DNA of 64,000 nt, taken from assembly GCA_030272155.1 (NCBI GenBank), contig CP126200.1, forward strand, positions 2,542,001 to 2,606,000. The letters run 5' to 3'. Below, piece after piece: positions 1 to 10,570 of this stretch. The stretch is from Tetradesmus obliquus (taxonomy: Eukaryota > Chlorophyta > Chlorophyceae > Sphaeropleales > Scenedesmaceae). Positions within the stretch are counted from its first letter, which is position 1. The number at the start of each line of letters is the position of its first letter. The notes below the pieces were generated by a model. It made no database searches. It was given only the letters and a program-made list of their open reading frames with translations, and was not told the origin of the DNA. A program made the translations under genes and the position numbers.

Positions 1-1038
1 CTGCGAGTAAGCCCTAGCACTGCTGCAACTGCTGCGAGTGAGCCCTGAACTGAATAAAGGTCTTGATATTCAATGATCGTGTGCAAGGCGCACCTGCTCC
101 CCCAGGTAGTTGACCAGGATGTTTGCGCCCAGCGACCAGCCAGCAGCAAACAGCGTGGAGTTGGGGAAGCGCTTGTGCACGTGGTCCACCACCTGAGCGG
201 CAGCAGCACAGCACGCCACGATGCAGCACATTGAGAAGCCAATTCACATTAACCGACACCAGCAGCATGACAGCATCTGCAAAACGGCCCTGCAGGTGCA
301 TCGCACAGGATGCCTGCGCGCTGCTTGCAAACTGGCTGTTGAGTGACGCAACTGTGTGCAGACAACTGCAGCTGGCACTACTTCAGCACCTTGCCAAACC
401 AAATCAGTGCAAGCATCACACTGTCTAGCTTGCGCCTGCAGCATAAGGCACTGCTATCAAGCTGTTGATTGATCTTGCGCTTCCTGGCAGGCAACAGGCA
501 GCTTGCATCTGCTGCATGCTGCCCACCTCTCGCGTGTCGCCAGTGAACGAGGCCGAGTAGAACTGCGGGGTCAGCACTGGGCTGTCTGCAGTGCCGCGGC
601 TGTTGAACACTGCTGCGCGGATGCCTGCATGGCGCGCCTGCAGCACTGCATGCTGCACGTATGAGTCGCCGCTGCCACCTGTCAGGCCAGGGAACAGAAT
701 CAGCACTGGAGCGTCTGCTGGCAAGTCCTGCGAGCAAAAAGCAGGTAAAAAACAGCAGCAGTAGCTGAAGTTGCAACATATAGGCAGCATTGAAGCAATC
801 ACGCTTGATGCTTGCAGGATTGTCAACGTTCACTGCAGGACTAACGTATGCCAATTGTGTCCCTGCTTTCTCTGCTTTTCACATCCACAAGACTGTGACA
901 GCAGACCAGTGAAGCAGTCGCATAGCATTGCTCTTCATCACCATAACCATATGTATGCTGCATCGCCATATCAAGCAGCATATGTACATGACGTGCATCA
1001 AATACGCTGCCAACATCGCCGCGTATTGCTGAAGCTGG

Positions 1039-1075
<37 letters not shown>

Positions 1076-1662
1076 GTCGCCGCTGCACCTGTGCAGCTGC
1101 ATCCTGCAGTGGCAGAATGCCTGCATGCTGCAGCACGCACCTTGCCAGCGTCATCATGGTGCTCCCAGTCAATTGCTACTGCTCCTCCGTCCTTTGTGAT
1201 CAGCATCTCACGCCTGTAATCCACTCCAGGAGGCTTGCGCGCCTTTGCCACCACTATGGTCTCCACATGCCCATTTGTGAGAAAAGGCGTGCACTGGTAC
1301 ACGCTGTGCAGGGTTGGGCAGCGAGACATCACTGCCGTGTTGAACGGTGTTGGGCTGTAGATGAGCTCTGGCTTCTTTGACTTGTTCTGGGCATCTAGCC
1401 AGGCTAGCACTGCTGCCAGGCCTACTGCGCCAATTGCTATGGCTGGTCCTGCCAGGGCAGCCTCTACTACGACCATCCTTCTCGTGTGAAGACCGTGGGA
1501 TGTCTGATTGAGCGAACCAAGCTGCGCAGGCACTGGTGGTCGAGGGCAGACACTGGGCTGGTGCACTAGCGGGCGCCTTACTACAGTTGCTGCCCTAGAA
1601 AAGCAAGGTCGCACAGTTCCTGCGCGAACGCGGCTGCATAGAGTTGTGGTGCATGCCCGCAT
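1..1662 (-). CDS. EMB8/ABHD1-3-type alpha/beta hydrolase, 3' part missing
   Basis: Three coding exons are visible on the minus strand: 1141-1662, 527-727 and 94-192, all phase 0 with GT-AG borders; the gene continues past the left edge. The first about 60 residues are rich in Arg, Ser, Thr and Ala and look like an organelle-targeting peptide, followed by a hydrophobic Ala/Leu segment (about residues 65-90). The second exon carries LILFPGLTGGSGDSYV and NSRGTADSPVLTPQFYSA, typical of the EMB8/ABHD3 branch (oxyanion side, then NxRG). The third exon carries GWSLGAN, the nucleophile elbow with the catalytic Ser. The Asp and His of the triad would lie beyond the edge. The family contains membrane-associated serine hydrolases and lipases; the substrate cannot be read from sequence. 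A CTG run in the plus strand (about 1042-1072) lies in the first intron. Confidence 0.85.
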
Positions 1663-2139
1663 GCTGGTGTGGGTGCTCTGGTAAGAGGGTGCTAACTGGC
1701 CGGCTGGCCTCGGTCGATCGACAGCAACTTTGCTCTATCGATGATTGTGCGAATCAGCAAGAATTCAATCTACTAACGAAATGTGATAGCCGGATGGGTG
1801 GGTCATCAAACCCTACTGACAAACAACTGTAACAAGCATTCTTATGCTTACACCCTTAACTGTACCACAGACATGACACCACCTCAACTGGTGTATGGCT
1901 GCGCAACAATGGCCCTACTTAAGCTCGTCACCTGCATAGCCTTGTGTGCTGCGAGTGGCTGCATGTGGGAGCAGTACATAGGAAGAGTCACAGCGCTGCT
2001 ACCGAGCTCGAAATCTCGAGGCACACAGGTGCATGGATGCAGGAAGCTATGTGCACATGCAGCAGATCGTGTTGCATAACAGGCTTGATGACTGCCGCAA
2101 ACTGAAGAACGCATTGCAGCTGCAGCAATACCTAAACAT
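1663..2139. other. Intergenic: hydrolase 5' side and MYND gene 3' side
   Basis: I see no gene here. It must hold the promoter of the hydrolase and the 3' UTR of the MYND gene, both read leftward. A TGTAA, the usual green-algal polyadenylation signal, lies on the minus strand at 1848-1852, about 290 bases after the MYND stop. Confidence 0.5.
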
Positions 2140-4236
2140 TCAGTCGGCACCGGCAGCGCTACTGGCTTTGCTGCTTCTGCCACCATGCTGCTCCCCTGCC
2201 GCCTCCTTGAGCCTACTGCAGGCCTGCTTGTGCCCTGCCTTCCAGCACGCCTTGTTGCACTCAGCGCTGCACAGCCGCACTGCATGGCAGCCGCTGCACA
2301 CTGTGCCCTTGCCAGCCACCAGCTCCCGCTCTGACAGTTTGGTGCAGTTGGTGCAGCCAGGGTTGGCGCAGCACAGTGGCCCTGGAGCCACCAGGTGGGT
2401 GCAGACAGCTGTGGCTAGCTGCAGCAGCTGGCTCGCAAAAGCAAGGGGGAATAGCACCTTCAGCAGGTCTGTCAAGTCATCAATCCCAGTCACGCTCTGC
2501 CTGCCACTCTCCAAGTCAAGTGTGGTGGGCACTACCACGACCTGCAGCTGCTGCTGCACGCGCTGCTGCTGTTGCTGCAGCTCTGCCATGCGCTGCTGCC
2601 TGCTGCCTGTGCTGCCGCCGCTTGCTGCTAACAGCAAGCGGCCAATGGCGTCCACGCACCGCACCATTGCTCGAAGCACCAGCGGAACATCCTTAATCAA
2701 TGACGGATCCTGTAGCTGCTGCTGAACTTGGTGTGCTGCTGTTGGCATAGCTGCAGCAGGCTGCTCATGCAGCTGCTGCAGCGCGCGCGCAGCCAGATGC
2801 AGCGCTCGGCCAGCAAGCAGCAGCAGGTTCGCCATGTCCTGGTCAGCAGCTGCTGCTCCTGAGCTGTTGGTGACCTGTACTTTGATGACCTCTGCATGTA
2901 TGGCTACATGCGCTGCCCTTTGAAGCACAGTCAGGGGTGGTGATGTGCCATCCTGGAGACCCTTAGCTGCTGCTTTCAGGCAGGTCAGCAGCAGAGTAGG
3001 CTGCCAGCTGCCAGTGCATGCGCCGCCCTGTGATGCAGCAGCATCGTGTGCTGTACACCGCATGAAGTTTAGCGTCTCTGCCATCACCACAGGCACCATG
3101 CTGTGCTGCTGTGCTGCCGCGCTGGCTGCCAACCTCAGCGCTGCCTCCAATGTTGCTACAACCGCCTGATGATTGTGCTGCACTGCCGCCAGCACGCAAC
3201 CAGGGCTGCCTGCATGTGCCAAACACAAGTCAACAGCAAGCTGTCAGCTTCGGTCTGACGTCAGCATGAGTGCCATGCACAGGCACATATCAGAGCGCCA
3301 AGGCATGTGTATTTGCATTGCTGCCTGGTCGCTGACAACAACTTCAAGTTGCTTGTCAACACGCATCGACTAATGCACCCAAGGTATTGCCAGTTTGCCA
3401 TTGCAGTGCAGCCATTGCAGTGCAGCCACTTGACTAAAGTGGGACAAGCGAGCTGTGGCAAAAGTGAGCGGTGCGCACACAGCACGCACAACAGCAATCA
3501 ACCAGCCCAAGCTATGTGATGAACAGCGCCGCTGGGCGGCATGAACGGGACTTACTGTATCGCAACACCACCGCCACTAGCAGCATGTAGTAGAATTTGC
3601 TGTCTCCATCTGCTGCAGCTGAGACTGCCTGACTGGCTCCTGCGGGGACTGCCGGCTCCTCTGTGAGGAACTGCATCACTGCAGGGGCCAGCTGCAGCAA
3701 CACCGGCGCTGCAAGGGCGTCAGCAACTGCTGCTGCTGCTGCTGCTGCTGCACTCAACCTGCTCACGCCAGTGGCAGGTGCAGGTGGCAGCAGCTGCGGG
3801 CAGTGCCTGTTGAGCAACCCCATGATGAACGACAGTGCAGCAGGCACCAATCTAGCGCGCCGTGACGGCTGCAGCTGCGCCAGTTCAACAAGCGTCAGCA
3901 GCAGCGGCACCAGCAGCGCATCACGCGGCAGCATGCTTGCACTGACTGCTGCGCTGCTGCTCTGGCTGGTGCAACTGCTGCATCATTGCCGCGTGATGCA
4001 GCAGCAGCTGTGGCGGGCTGCATGTGCTGTGCGTGCTGCTCCAGGAGTAGAGACACGCCTGCTAGCATCGAGGCTTCGAAACCTGCAAACCCGTACCAGC
4101 TTTCCTTCTGCTTAGCTGCGAAGCTGACTGGCTGCTGCAGCACAGGCGCAAGAGCAGCAAGCAGCGCCATGTGCTGCGCTGGCACATCTGTGGTAGGTCC
4201 ACTGCTGTTGGCCTGTGCAGCAAAAGGGCTGCTGCC

Positions 4237-4283
<47 letters not shown>

Positions 4284-4784
4284 GGGCACCCCTGCTACTG
4301 CTCCTGCTGCTGCTGCCAGTGCTGCTGACACCAGATGCGCTGCCGGTCTGTGGTTTCCTGATGTTGGCTGCTGTGCAAGCGATGTAGAGCAGCAGCAGCT
4401 GCAGCAGCTCGTCATTGCAGAATGCATCAAACGCACCACACCGCAGCCGATTGACTTGCCAGCGCGCGCACTGCGAAAGGTCCAAAGTCTTGGACAAACA
4501 CAACCAAGCGCTCCACTGTGCGTGCGGTGGGCTCCGCTGCAGCTGGTAGCGACCCGGCAGGAAGAGGATGTGCTTGGTCACTGCTGCTGGCTGCTGTTGG
4601 TGGTGTAAGCGTCTCAACCAGGCCCCATGCCAGCCTGGAAGCTGGCAGCAGCAGCGCCGCAAACTTCTGCACCATGGGGGTTCTGCTCAGGACAGCGCTT
4701 GCCATGTCCAGGATGCTGTTCCAGCTGATCCATATCGTCAGCAGGGACAGCCCCAATCCACGCACGTAGATGAGCCAGTCTATA

Positions 4785-4834
<50 letters not shown>

Positions 4835-5682
4835 GATCTGCTGCAGCTGGCCAGCTGTCCACTGCATGCCAACTGCCAGGCTGTCCAGCAGGTCTGCAAG
4901 AGCAAACACAAGGACAGTGCAGCTTGATGCATGACTTGCAGCTGCACAAAGTGTTATGCGTCTACATTAGTAGGGCACGTGTGCATTCTGTGCATACACC
5001 ACGGAAAAGACCGCACCACCTGCCAGTGCTTGTCAGGGCTCGTGCATTGCAGCTACTCTTTACCATATGCTGCACATGACAGCGTAGTAGATGGACAGTG
5101 TGGCACAGGGTTGCTAAGCCTGGGCTCACCAGTGCCAGCAAGCACGAGTGTTGCCGTCGCAGCAGCCATCGGCACGTTTTTGGCAAAGGGAGCAAGGCAT
5201 GTTGGTACAGCTGTAAGTATGTGCGCCGCTACGCTTGCTGCAATCTGCCCTTTATCTGCTGCTGCACTGGGGCTGCTGCCGCTGCCAGCAGTGCTGCTTG
5301 CGGTGCTGCCGCTGCGGTGTGGCTTGCTGCTGGTGCACTGTCTGCTGGCTGCCGCCCCTTGCTCCAGGTAGCTCTGCCCACACAGAATATTCAGAAGCTT
5401 GCATGACACTGAGGACAGCAGCAGAACCAGTGCTGCGTCCTGTGGTATGGGCTGGGATCTGCCATTTAATGTCGTGGGGCTGATCCCCTGGCTAAACGCG
5501 CTGCCCCGCTTCAGCCATACAGCGTCCAAGTCCTTCAACTGCATGCTGTCTAGCGTATGAAGCCATGCAATAACCTGCTGGCGGTCGTAGCGACTGCTCT
5601 GCTGTCTTGCTGCTGCAGCTGTGCCAGCAGCACGGGCACCAGCTCGTGCGCGCATCTGCGTTGCCTGCAGTCTGAAGAGCAA
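2140..5682 (-). CDS. MYND-type zinc-finger protein, large, with low-complexity insertions
   Basis: Exons 5130-5682, 3556-4893 and 2140-3209 join in phase (1, then 1) and encode about 985 residues. Near the C terminus is a MYND finger: LCCANPGCTNCTKL, CSGCHAVRLCSAECNKACW and GHKQACSRL supply the Cys/His zinc ligands. MYND fingers mediate protein-protein contacts. The rest is a helical Ala/Leu/Gln-rich region with polyQ (plus-strand CTG run 4791-4832) and polySer (4244-4283), a pattern I associate with the large MYND families of chlorophycean algae. Start: the first Met of the open frame at 5682; a Met ten residues later is possible, and an acceptor-like CTGCAG just upstream of that means an additional 5' exon cannot be excluded. 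Oddity: within 3556-4893 the coding frame changes near 4440-4500 and changes back near 3930-3960 with no convincing introns (see findings). Function unknown beyond the finger. Confidence 0.75.
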
Positions 5683-6195
5683 GCGACGTGGTCAATTCAA
5701 GCGTGTGATACACTGAAAAGCTTCTTGGCCATTGTGTTGCGTCAAATTACCACGAACCGTAGCTGCGAAAGGTTGACTTGCAGCGATTGTGTGCACGTAT
5801 AACCTCAATTGAACATCACTTGTTTATATGTATTAATTTGTTGTGTCTGAGACATCTTATCATGCTGAGCCATGAAACCTGGCTGTTCGTCGCGACCTTG
5901 GACGGTCCAAGTTACTCCATTGTGGCTCCATGCTCGCCGTCTCAAAGACAGAGACGAAGCTGTGGGTTGAAGCCAGCACTGCCTGACTTGTGTTTTTATT
6001 TTAAAACAAAGCATGTCCGTTACTGGAGCATGCCCCAATCCCTTGAGAAGCTGCTGCCCCAATCCCTTGAGAAGCTGCCGCTAGTCCAATATTTGCTCTA
6101 GTGCGGGTGATTATACATACAGCCCAGTTACATGGCCAGACATGGTCATACAAACTAACGACACACCTGAATAACAGCATCAACGGCACACCCAA
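5683..6195. other. Intergenic, MYND promoter side and PPR-like gene 3' side
   Basis: No gene is seen. A 24-base unit is duplicated in tandem at about 6030-6078. A minus-strand TGTAA at 6128-6132, 68 bases past the PPR-like stop, is a plausible polyadenylation signal. Confidence 0.45.
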
Positions 6196-8330
6196 TCACG
6201 CTGTCCTGGGGCCCTTGCCATCATCAGCTGCTGGCTGCTCTCCGCCATCAGCAGCTGCCCCCTCGCCCTCAGCAGCGCCGCTGCCAGCAGCACCAGCCTC
6301 TGCAGCAGCAGCTTCTGCAGCAGCAGCCTCCTGCAGGGCCTGCTCAATTACCGGCGGCACCTTAGAGCCCCTATCCACTAGCTCCTGTGCCAGCTCCTGC
6401 AGCTCTGCCTGCAGCCTCTTCTTATGGCTATGTGACACTCCACCCGCCTGCAGCCAGCGCGCCACACCCTGCGCATACAGCCGCACCATTGGCTTGCTCG
6501 CCCAGTACTCCTTGCTGGGCCCTGCTGCTGCTGCTGCTGCTGCCGCCTCATCAGGCTGCTGCCGCTCTGCTGCTGCTGCTGGACCAGCAAACTGCTGCAG
6601 CCATGCTGCCGCATCAACCTTGTCTGGACTGACGCTCACGCAGTGCGCCTTGGCATACAGCCAAGCCATCGAGGCGGCTGCGTAGTCCTGCTGCTGAATG
6701 CAGGCAGCCAGCACCTCATGGCACATGGCCTGAGAGGGCGCCAGGCCCAGCTGCTCCACCTGCTGCAGCAGCTGCAGCGAAAAGCGGTGCCCCAGCCCTG
6801 CACGCTGACCAGCCTGCAGCACGAGGAGACAACACACCACAACACATCAGCACAACACAACTGTAAAGTTGGAGGAGTGGTTCAGTGGGATTACTGGAGG
6901 TGCAGCGTCGAGTCGCGCAGCTGTCTGCATCCTTCTGGGTCTAGCTAATTATACCATGAAGCTAGACACCCCAAAAGCCTCTCCTGCTGCAACAAGCAGC
7001 AATCTGTCACCGCTGATTGCGCAGCAGATGCTGGCTGCCACAATGCCGTCATCATCTGCACATGACATGACACGCGTTTCACAACACACCAGACAACTCA
7101 GACTTAGCCTCCTCAATGCCCCCCCTCCCCGCACCTTGAGCAGTGCGCTGAACACTTGCGGGCTGTGGGGCTGCGCCTGCCGAATGCGCTGCCGCTTCAT
7201 GTGGTTGGCGCGCACAGCAGCCAGCGCTGCTGCCACCTGCTCCTCATCCGACGCCTTGGTGATCAGCAGCAGCAGGTTCGCTTCGGCTGCAGCACAAAGC
7301 AGCAAAGCAAGAGGTGAGGCACGCTCGCAAATTGCATGAACAGTGCTGTAGCAGCCATGCACCGGCAACAAAAAAGCAGCTGCAGCAGACGCGACGCGGT
7401 ATGGCTGAAGTACACAGGCGCACGCTTCAGTCAGAGAAGCATCTGCTGCAATAAACTCTGCCAGCGGCTCTAAACCACAAACAAAGAGCAACATGGAAGT
7501 GCTGCGCATCACTTTGTGGTATCTGCACTGGTGCAGCAGAAGCACACACATTCTTGAGATGGTAGCATCACGCTGCAGGGCTTGCATTGCATTGTGTTTG
7601 TGTGTAAGCCTCCCACCTGAAGCATCCTGCAGAGCATGCTGCTGCTTCACATCTTTGTGCAGCTGCTCAAAAGTGGCACTGTGCAGCTCCTGCTGCTTCA
7701 CAAAGGGCCAGACTCGCTTCTCGCGTGGCTCGCGCGGCTGCTGCTTCCCCTTTTGTGCAGCTGCTGCTGCCTTTGCACCTGACCGGCTCTGTTTTGCCGC
7801 TGCTACTGCTGCTTGTGGTGACGCTGCTGCTGCTGCTGCTGCTTGTGGGGATGCTGCTGCTGACGCACCAGTGTCTGTTGCAACACAGGAGTTGTTGAGG
7901 GTGGCATGCCACACAAGCAGATGGCAGATGCGGTGGTGAGGTTGGTGATGGTCAGAATGGCAGCAATGCGCCACATGCAGAACACACAAGGCCATTGCAC
8001 AAACAGCCGGCGCGTGTGCAGTACTGTCAAGTGATTGTGTGGTGCCCTTCAAGGTGTGCACGAAAAATCACAGCTATCACTCAGCAGCTGCTGAGAACAT
8101 GATACAACATTTGTGACCAAAGTTGTTGTCTACCGCACCAACTAACCTTGGGTTGCTGCTGATGCCGGTGAGCCCTGTGGTGCTGCAGCGCTTGCTGCTG
8201 CCGTTGCTGCTGCTGCCGTTGATGACGACGTTGACAGGCAGGCAGCAGCAGCCCAGACACTCTGCTGTAGCTGCTGTTGTGAGGCTGCACAATGCTGGAG
8301 CAGCAGAAAGCTAAGCCTTCCACGCAGCAT
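6196..8330 (-). CDS. PPR-like helical-repeat protein, probably mitochondrial or plastidial
   Basis: Exons 8147-8330, 7617-7874, 7135-7286 and 6196-6813 join in phase (1, 1, 0) to about 403 residues. A further in-frame exon around 7400-7475 may be included (it would read EPLAEFIAADASLTE) but its donor is unclear. The N terminus, MLRGRLSFLLLQHC followed by a Ser/Ala/Thr-rich stretch, looks like an organelle presequence. The span from SPQVFSALLKAGQRAG to LEQLG-type ends (QQVEQLGLAPS) and the next 35 residues (CHEVLAACIQQQDYAAAS) match the length and pattern of two PPR motifs, and the preceding exon (LLLITKASDEEQVAAALAAV) looks like another. PPR proteins bind organellar RNA. The C terminus is an Ala/Glu-rich low-complexity tail. 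The repeat assignment is by eye; a TPR-like reading is possible. Confidence 0.6.
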
Positions 8331-8640
8331 GATTGTCGTGTGGTCAAGTGCAGAGGCCAGATCCAGTTGGTGGGCGTGGTGTGCTGCTGTTATGTTCTGA
8401 TCTGAGTAATTGGGGTGTCGTATGCAGCTGATATGTGATGCTATGTTTGTAGGACGCAGAAAAACAAAAGAAGTGTGCTTGCTTGGCGTGGCACCTGCAC
8501 ACCCGAGCGCGGTTCTCACGGCAAAACCTGTAGTAGTAGCATTGCACTTTGACTGGGTGAAGACTGTTGTGTCTCTTGTTGCTGATGCCTTTCGTTAAAA
8601 CCGTTTAGGTCACCAGCCTGTTTGCGAACTCACTGCCACG
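8331..8640. promoter_or_regulatory. Short divergent promoter region
   Basis: The PPR-like gene starts leftward at 8330 and the glycine cleavage T gene starts rightward at 8641, so these 310 bases must contain both 5' UTRs and core promoters. Both products are predicted to be organellar, so co-regulation is possible but not shown. I see no clear TATA box at a fixed distance from either start. Confidence 0.5.
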
Positions 8641-9214
8641 ATGCGTAGGTCAGTGAGCAAGGTGTTGCCGCAGCTCCTGCGTTCAACCGCAGCAGCTAGC
8701 AGCCCAGCAATCCAGCAGATCGGCTTTAAGCTTCACCTGGTTCGCGCATTTGCGGCTGATGCCAACCTGAAGCGCACTGCCCTGTATGAATTCCATGTTG
8801 CTCACGGTGGTAAGCAACCAGCGCAGTTTAGCAACCCGGAAGGCAGGCCGCAATGTAGATATGTGTTATATCAATCAAACCTGCAGCTTATGTCTTGCTA
8901 GCCTCAATGTGCCTGCCCTACTATCACAACAGCAGCTACCCTCTCATCCAACCACTCTGCTGTCTGGTCCAGCATCACCCATAGCCAGCCTCTCTGCTTT
9001 AGCAGCCAATAACCTGGACACAAACGCCGAGTAGCAGTATGTTTATAGCACGATCTGTCTCTGGTTTGAATGTCCTGCAGGCAAGATGGTGCCCTTTGCT
9101 GGCTGGTCCATGCCCATCCAGTACAAGGACTCCATTATGGACTCCACAAAGTGGTGCAGGGAGCACGCATCACTCTTTGACGTGGCACACATGTGCGGGC
9201 TGTCGCTGACGGTG

Positions 9215-9252
<38 letters not shown>

Positions 9253-9364
9253 GTGGCGCCACACTTGAAGGCGCAGCAACAGCAGCGTGTGCATCTGGCA
9301 GGGCAGCAGCAGCGGCAGCACCAGCAGCAGAAGCAGCGGCAGTGTGGCACCACACTGGGAAGGC

Positions 9365-9403
<39 letters not shown>

Positions 9404-10533
9404 TGTGGATCTCGCAGGGCTCCTGCAGCTGTAGCAGCGCGGGAGGAGGCGCTGCCCTTGCGACAAGGCATGCGCTATGCGCTTGTAACATTGCAAGTAG
9501 CATTGCAGTCTGTGTTTTTGGCAGCCTGATATCTGCCTGGCATCATGCCATGTTACAATTAAGTCCATGTCGAGCCCCACTGCATACGCACAGGGGTTAA
9601 AAGGTTTTTAAGTTTGTTGGACATGGCACTCGAGTGCATGCTTTATGCAATCCACTGCACTGCTGTTCACGCAAGGATCGCTCAGCTATTGCTGTTTGCC
9701 TGCTGCACGCATCCTTCACATGCACTGCTGTTTCGCCCTTCAGGGCAAGGATGCTGTTGAGTTCCAGGGCTTGGTGACTCACCTGCATGTATGCACATGC
9801 CAAGTGTGCTGGACTCTTCATTGAATCTGTCACTTTGCTTCTTTTGCGTCTCACTTGCAGGGCAAGGACGCTGTGCAGTTCCTCGAGGGCCTGTTCACCA
9901 GCTTCATCCGCTATAGTTCACTCCATATCCTGAGCACTTGGGTTTCTTTTGCATCCGTTGCATCTTGCAGGGTAAGGATGCTGTGCAGTTCCTTGAGGGC
10001 CTGGTGACTGGCGACATTGCTGGCCTGGCTGACGGCACCGGCAGCCTGTCAGTGTTCACCAACGAGAGGGGCGGCATCATCGACGACACAGTCATCACCA
10101 AGGTGGGCAGCACCGCAGCAGTAAAACAGCAGCTGGATTTGGATGTACACTTGTATTGCTGTTGGCACCTAGCAGGCAGGCATTGTATTCATCCAGGCAA
10201 GCGTTGTTGGACTTGATTTGCATACACGCCTTACTCAAGCCCCAGAGCATGTCATGCCACACAGAATTCTCCAAAAATGTTGCTGAATGAACACTGCTGT
10301 TGCTGCCGCTGCAGGTCAGCGCCAACGACATCTACCTGGTGGTCAACGCGGGCTGCAGGGAGAAGGACCTGGAGCACATCGGCAAGCACCTGGACGCAGC
10401 CAAGGTGCGAATTTTCACTATCTAGCTGACATATGATTCCAAGTCAAGGCAGCAACAGCAAGCCTTGGTCTCACTTAGGCAGGAAGACCAGTTCATTGCG
10501 CAGCGGCAAAGGAGCTTGATGCAACTGCAAATG

Positions 10534-10570
<37 letters not shown>

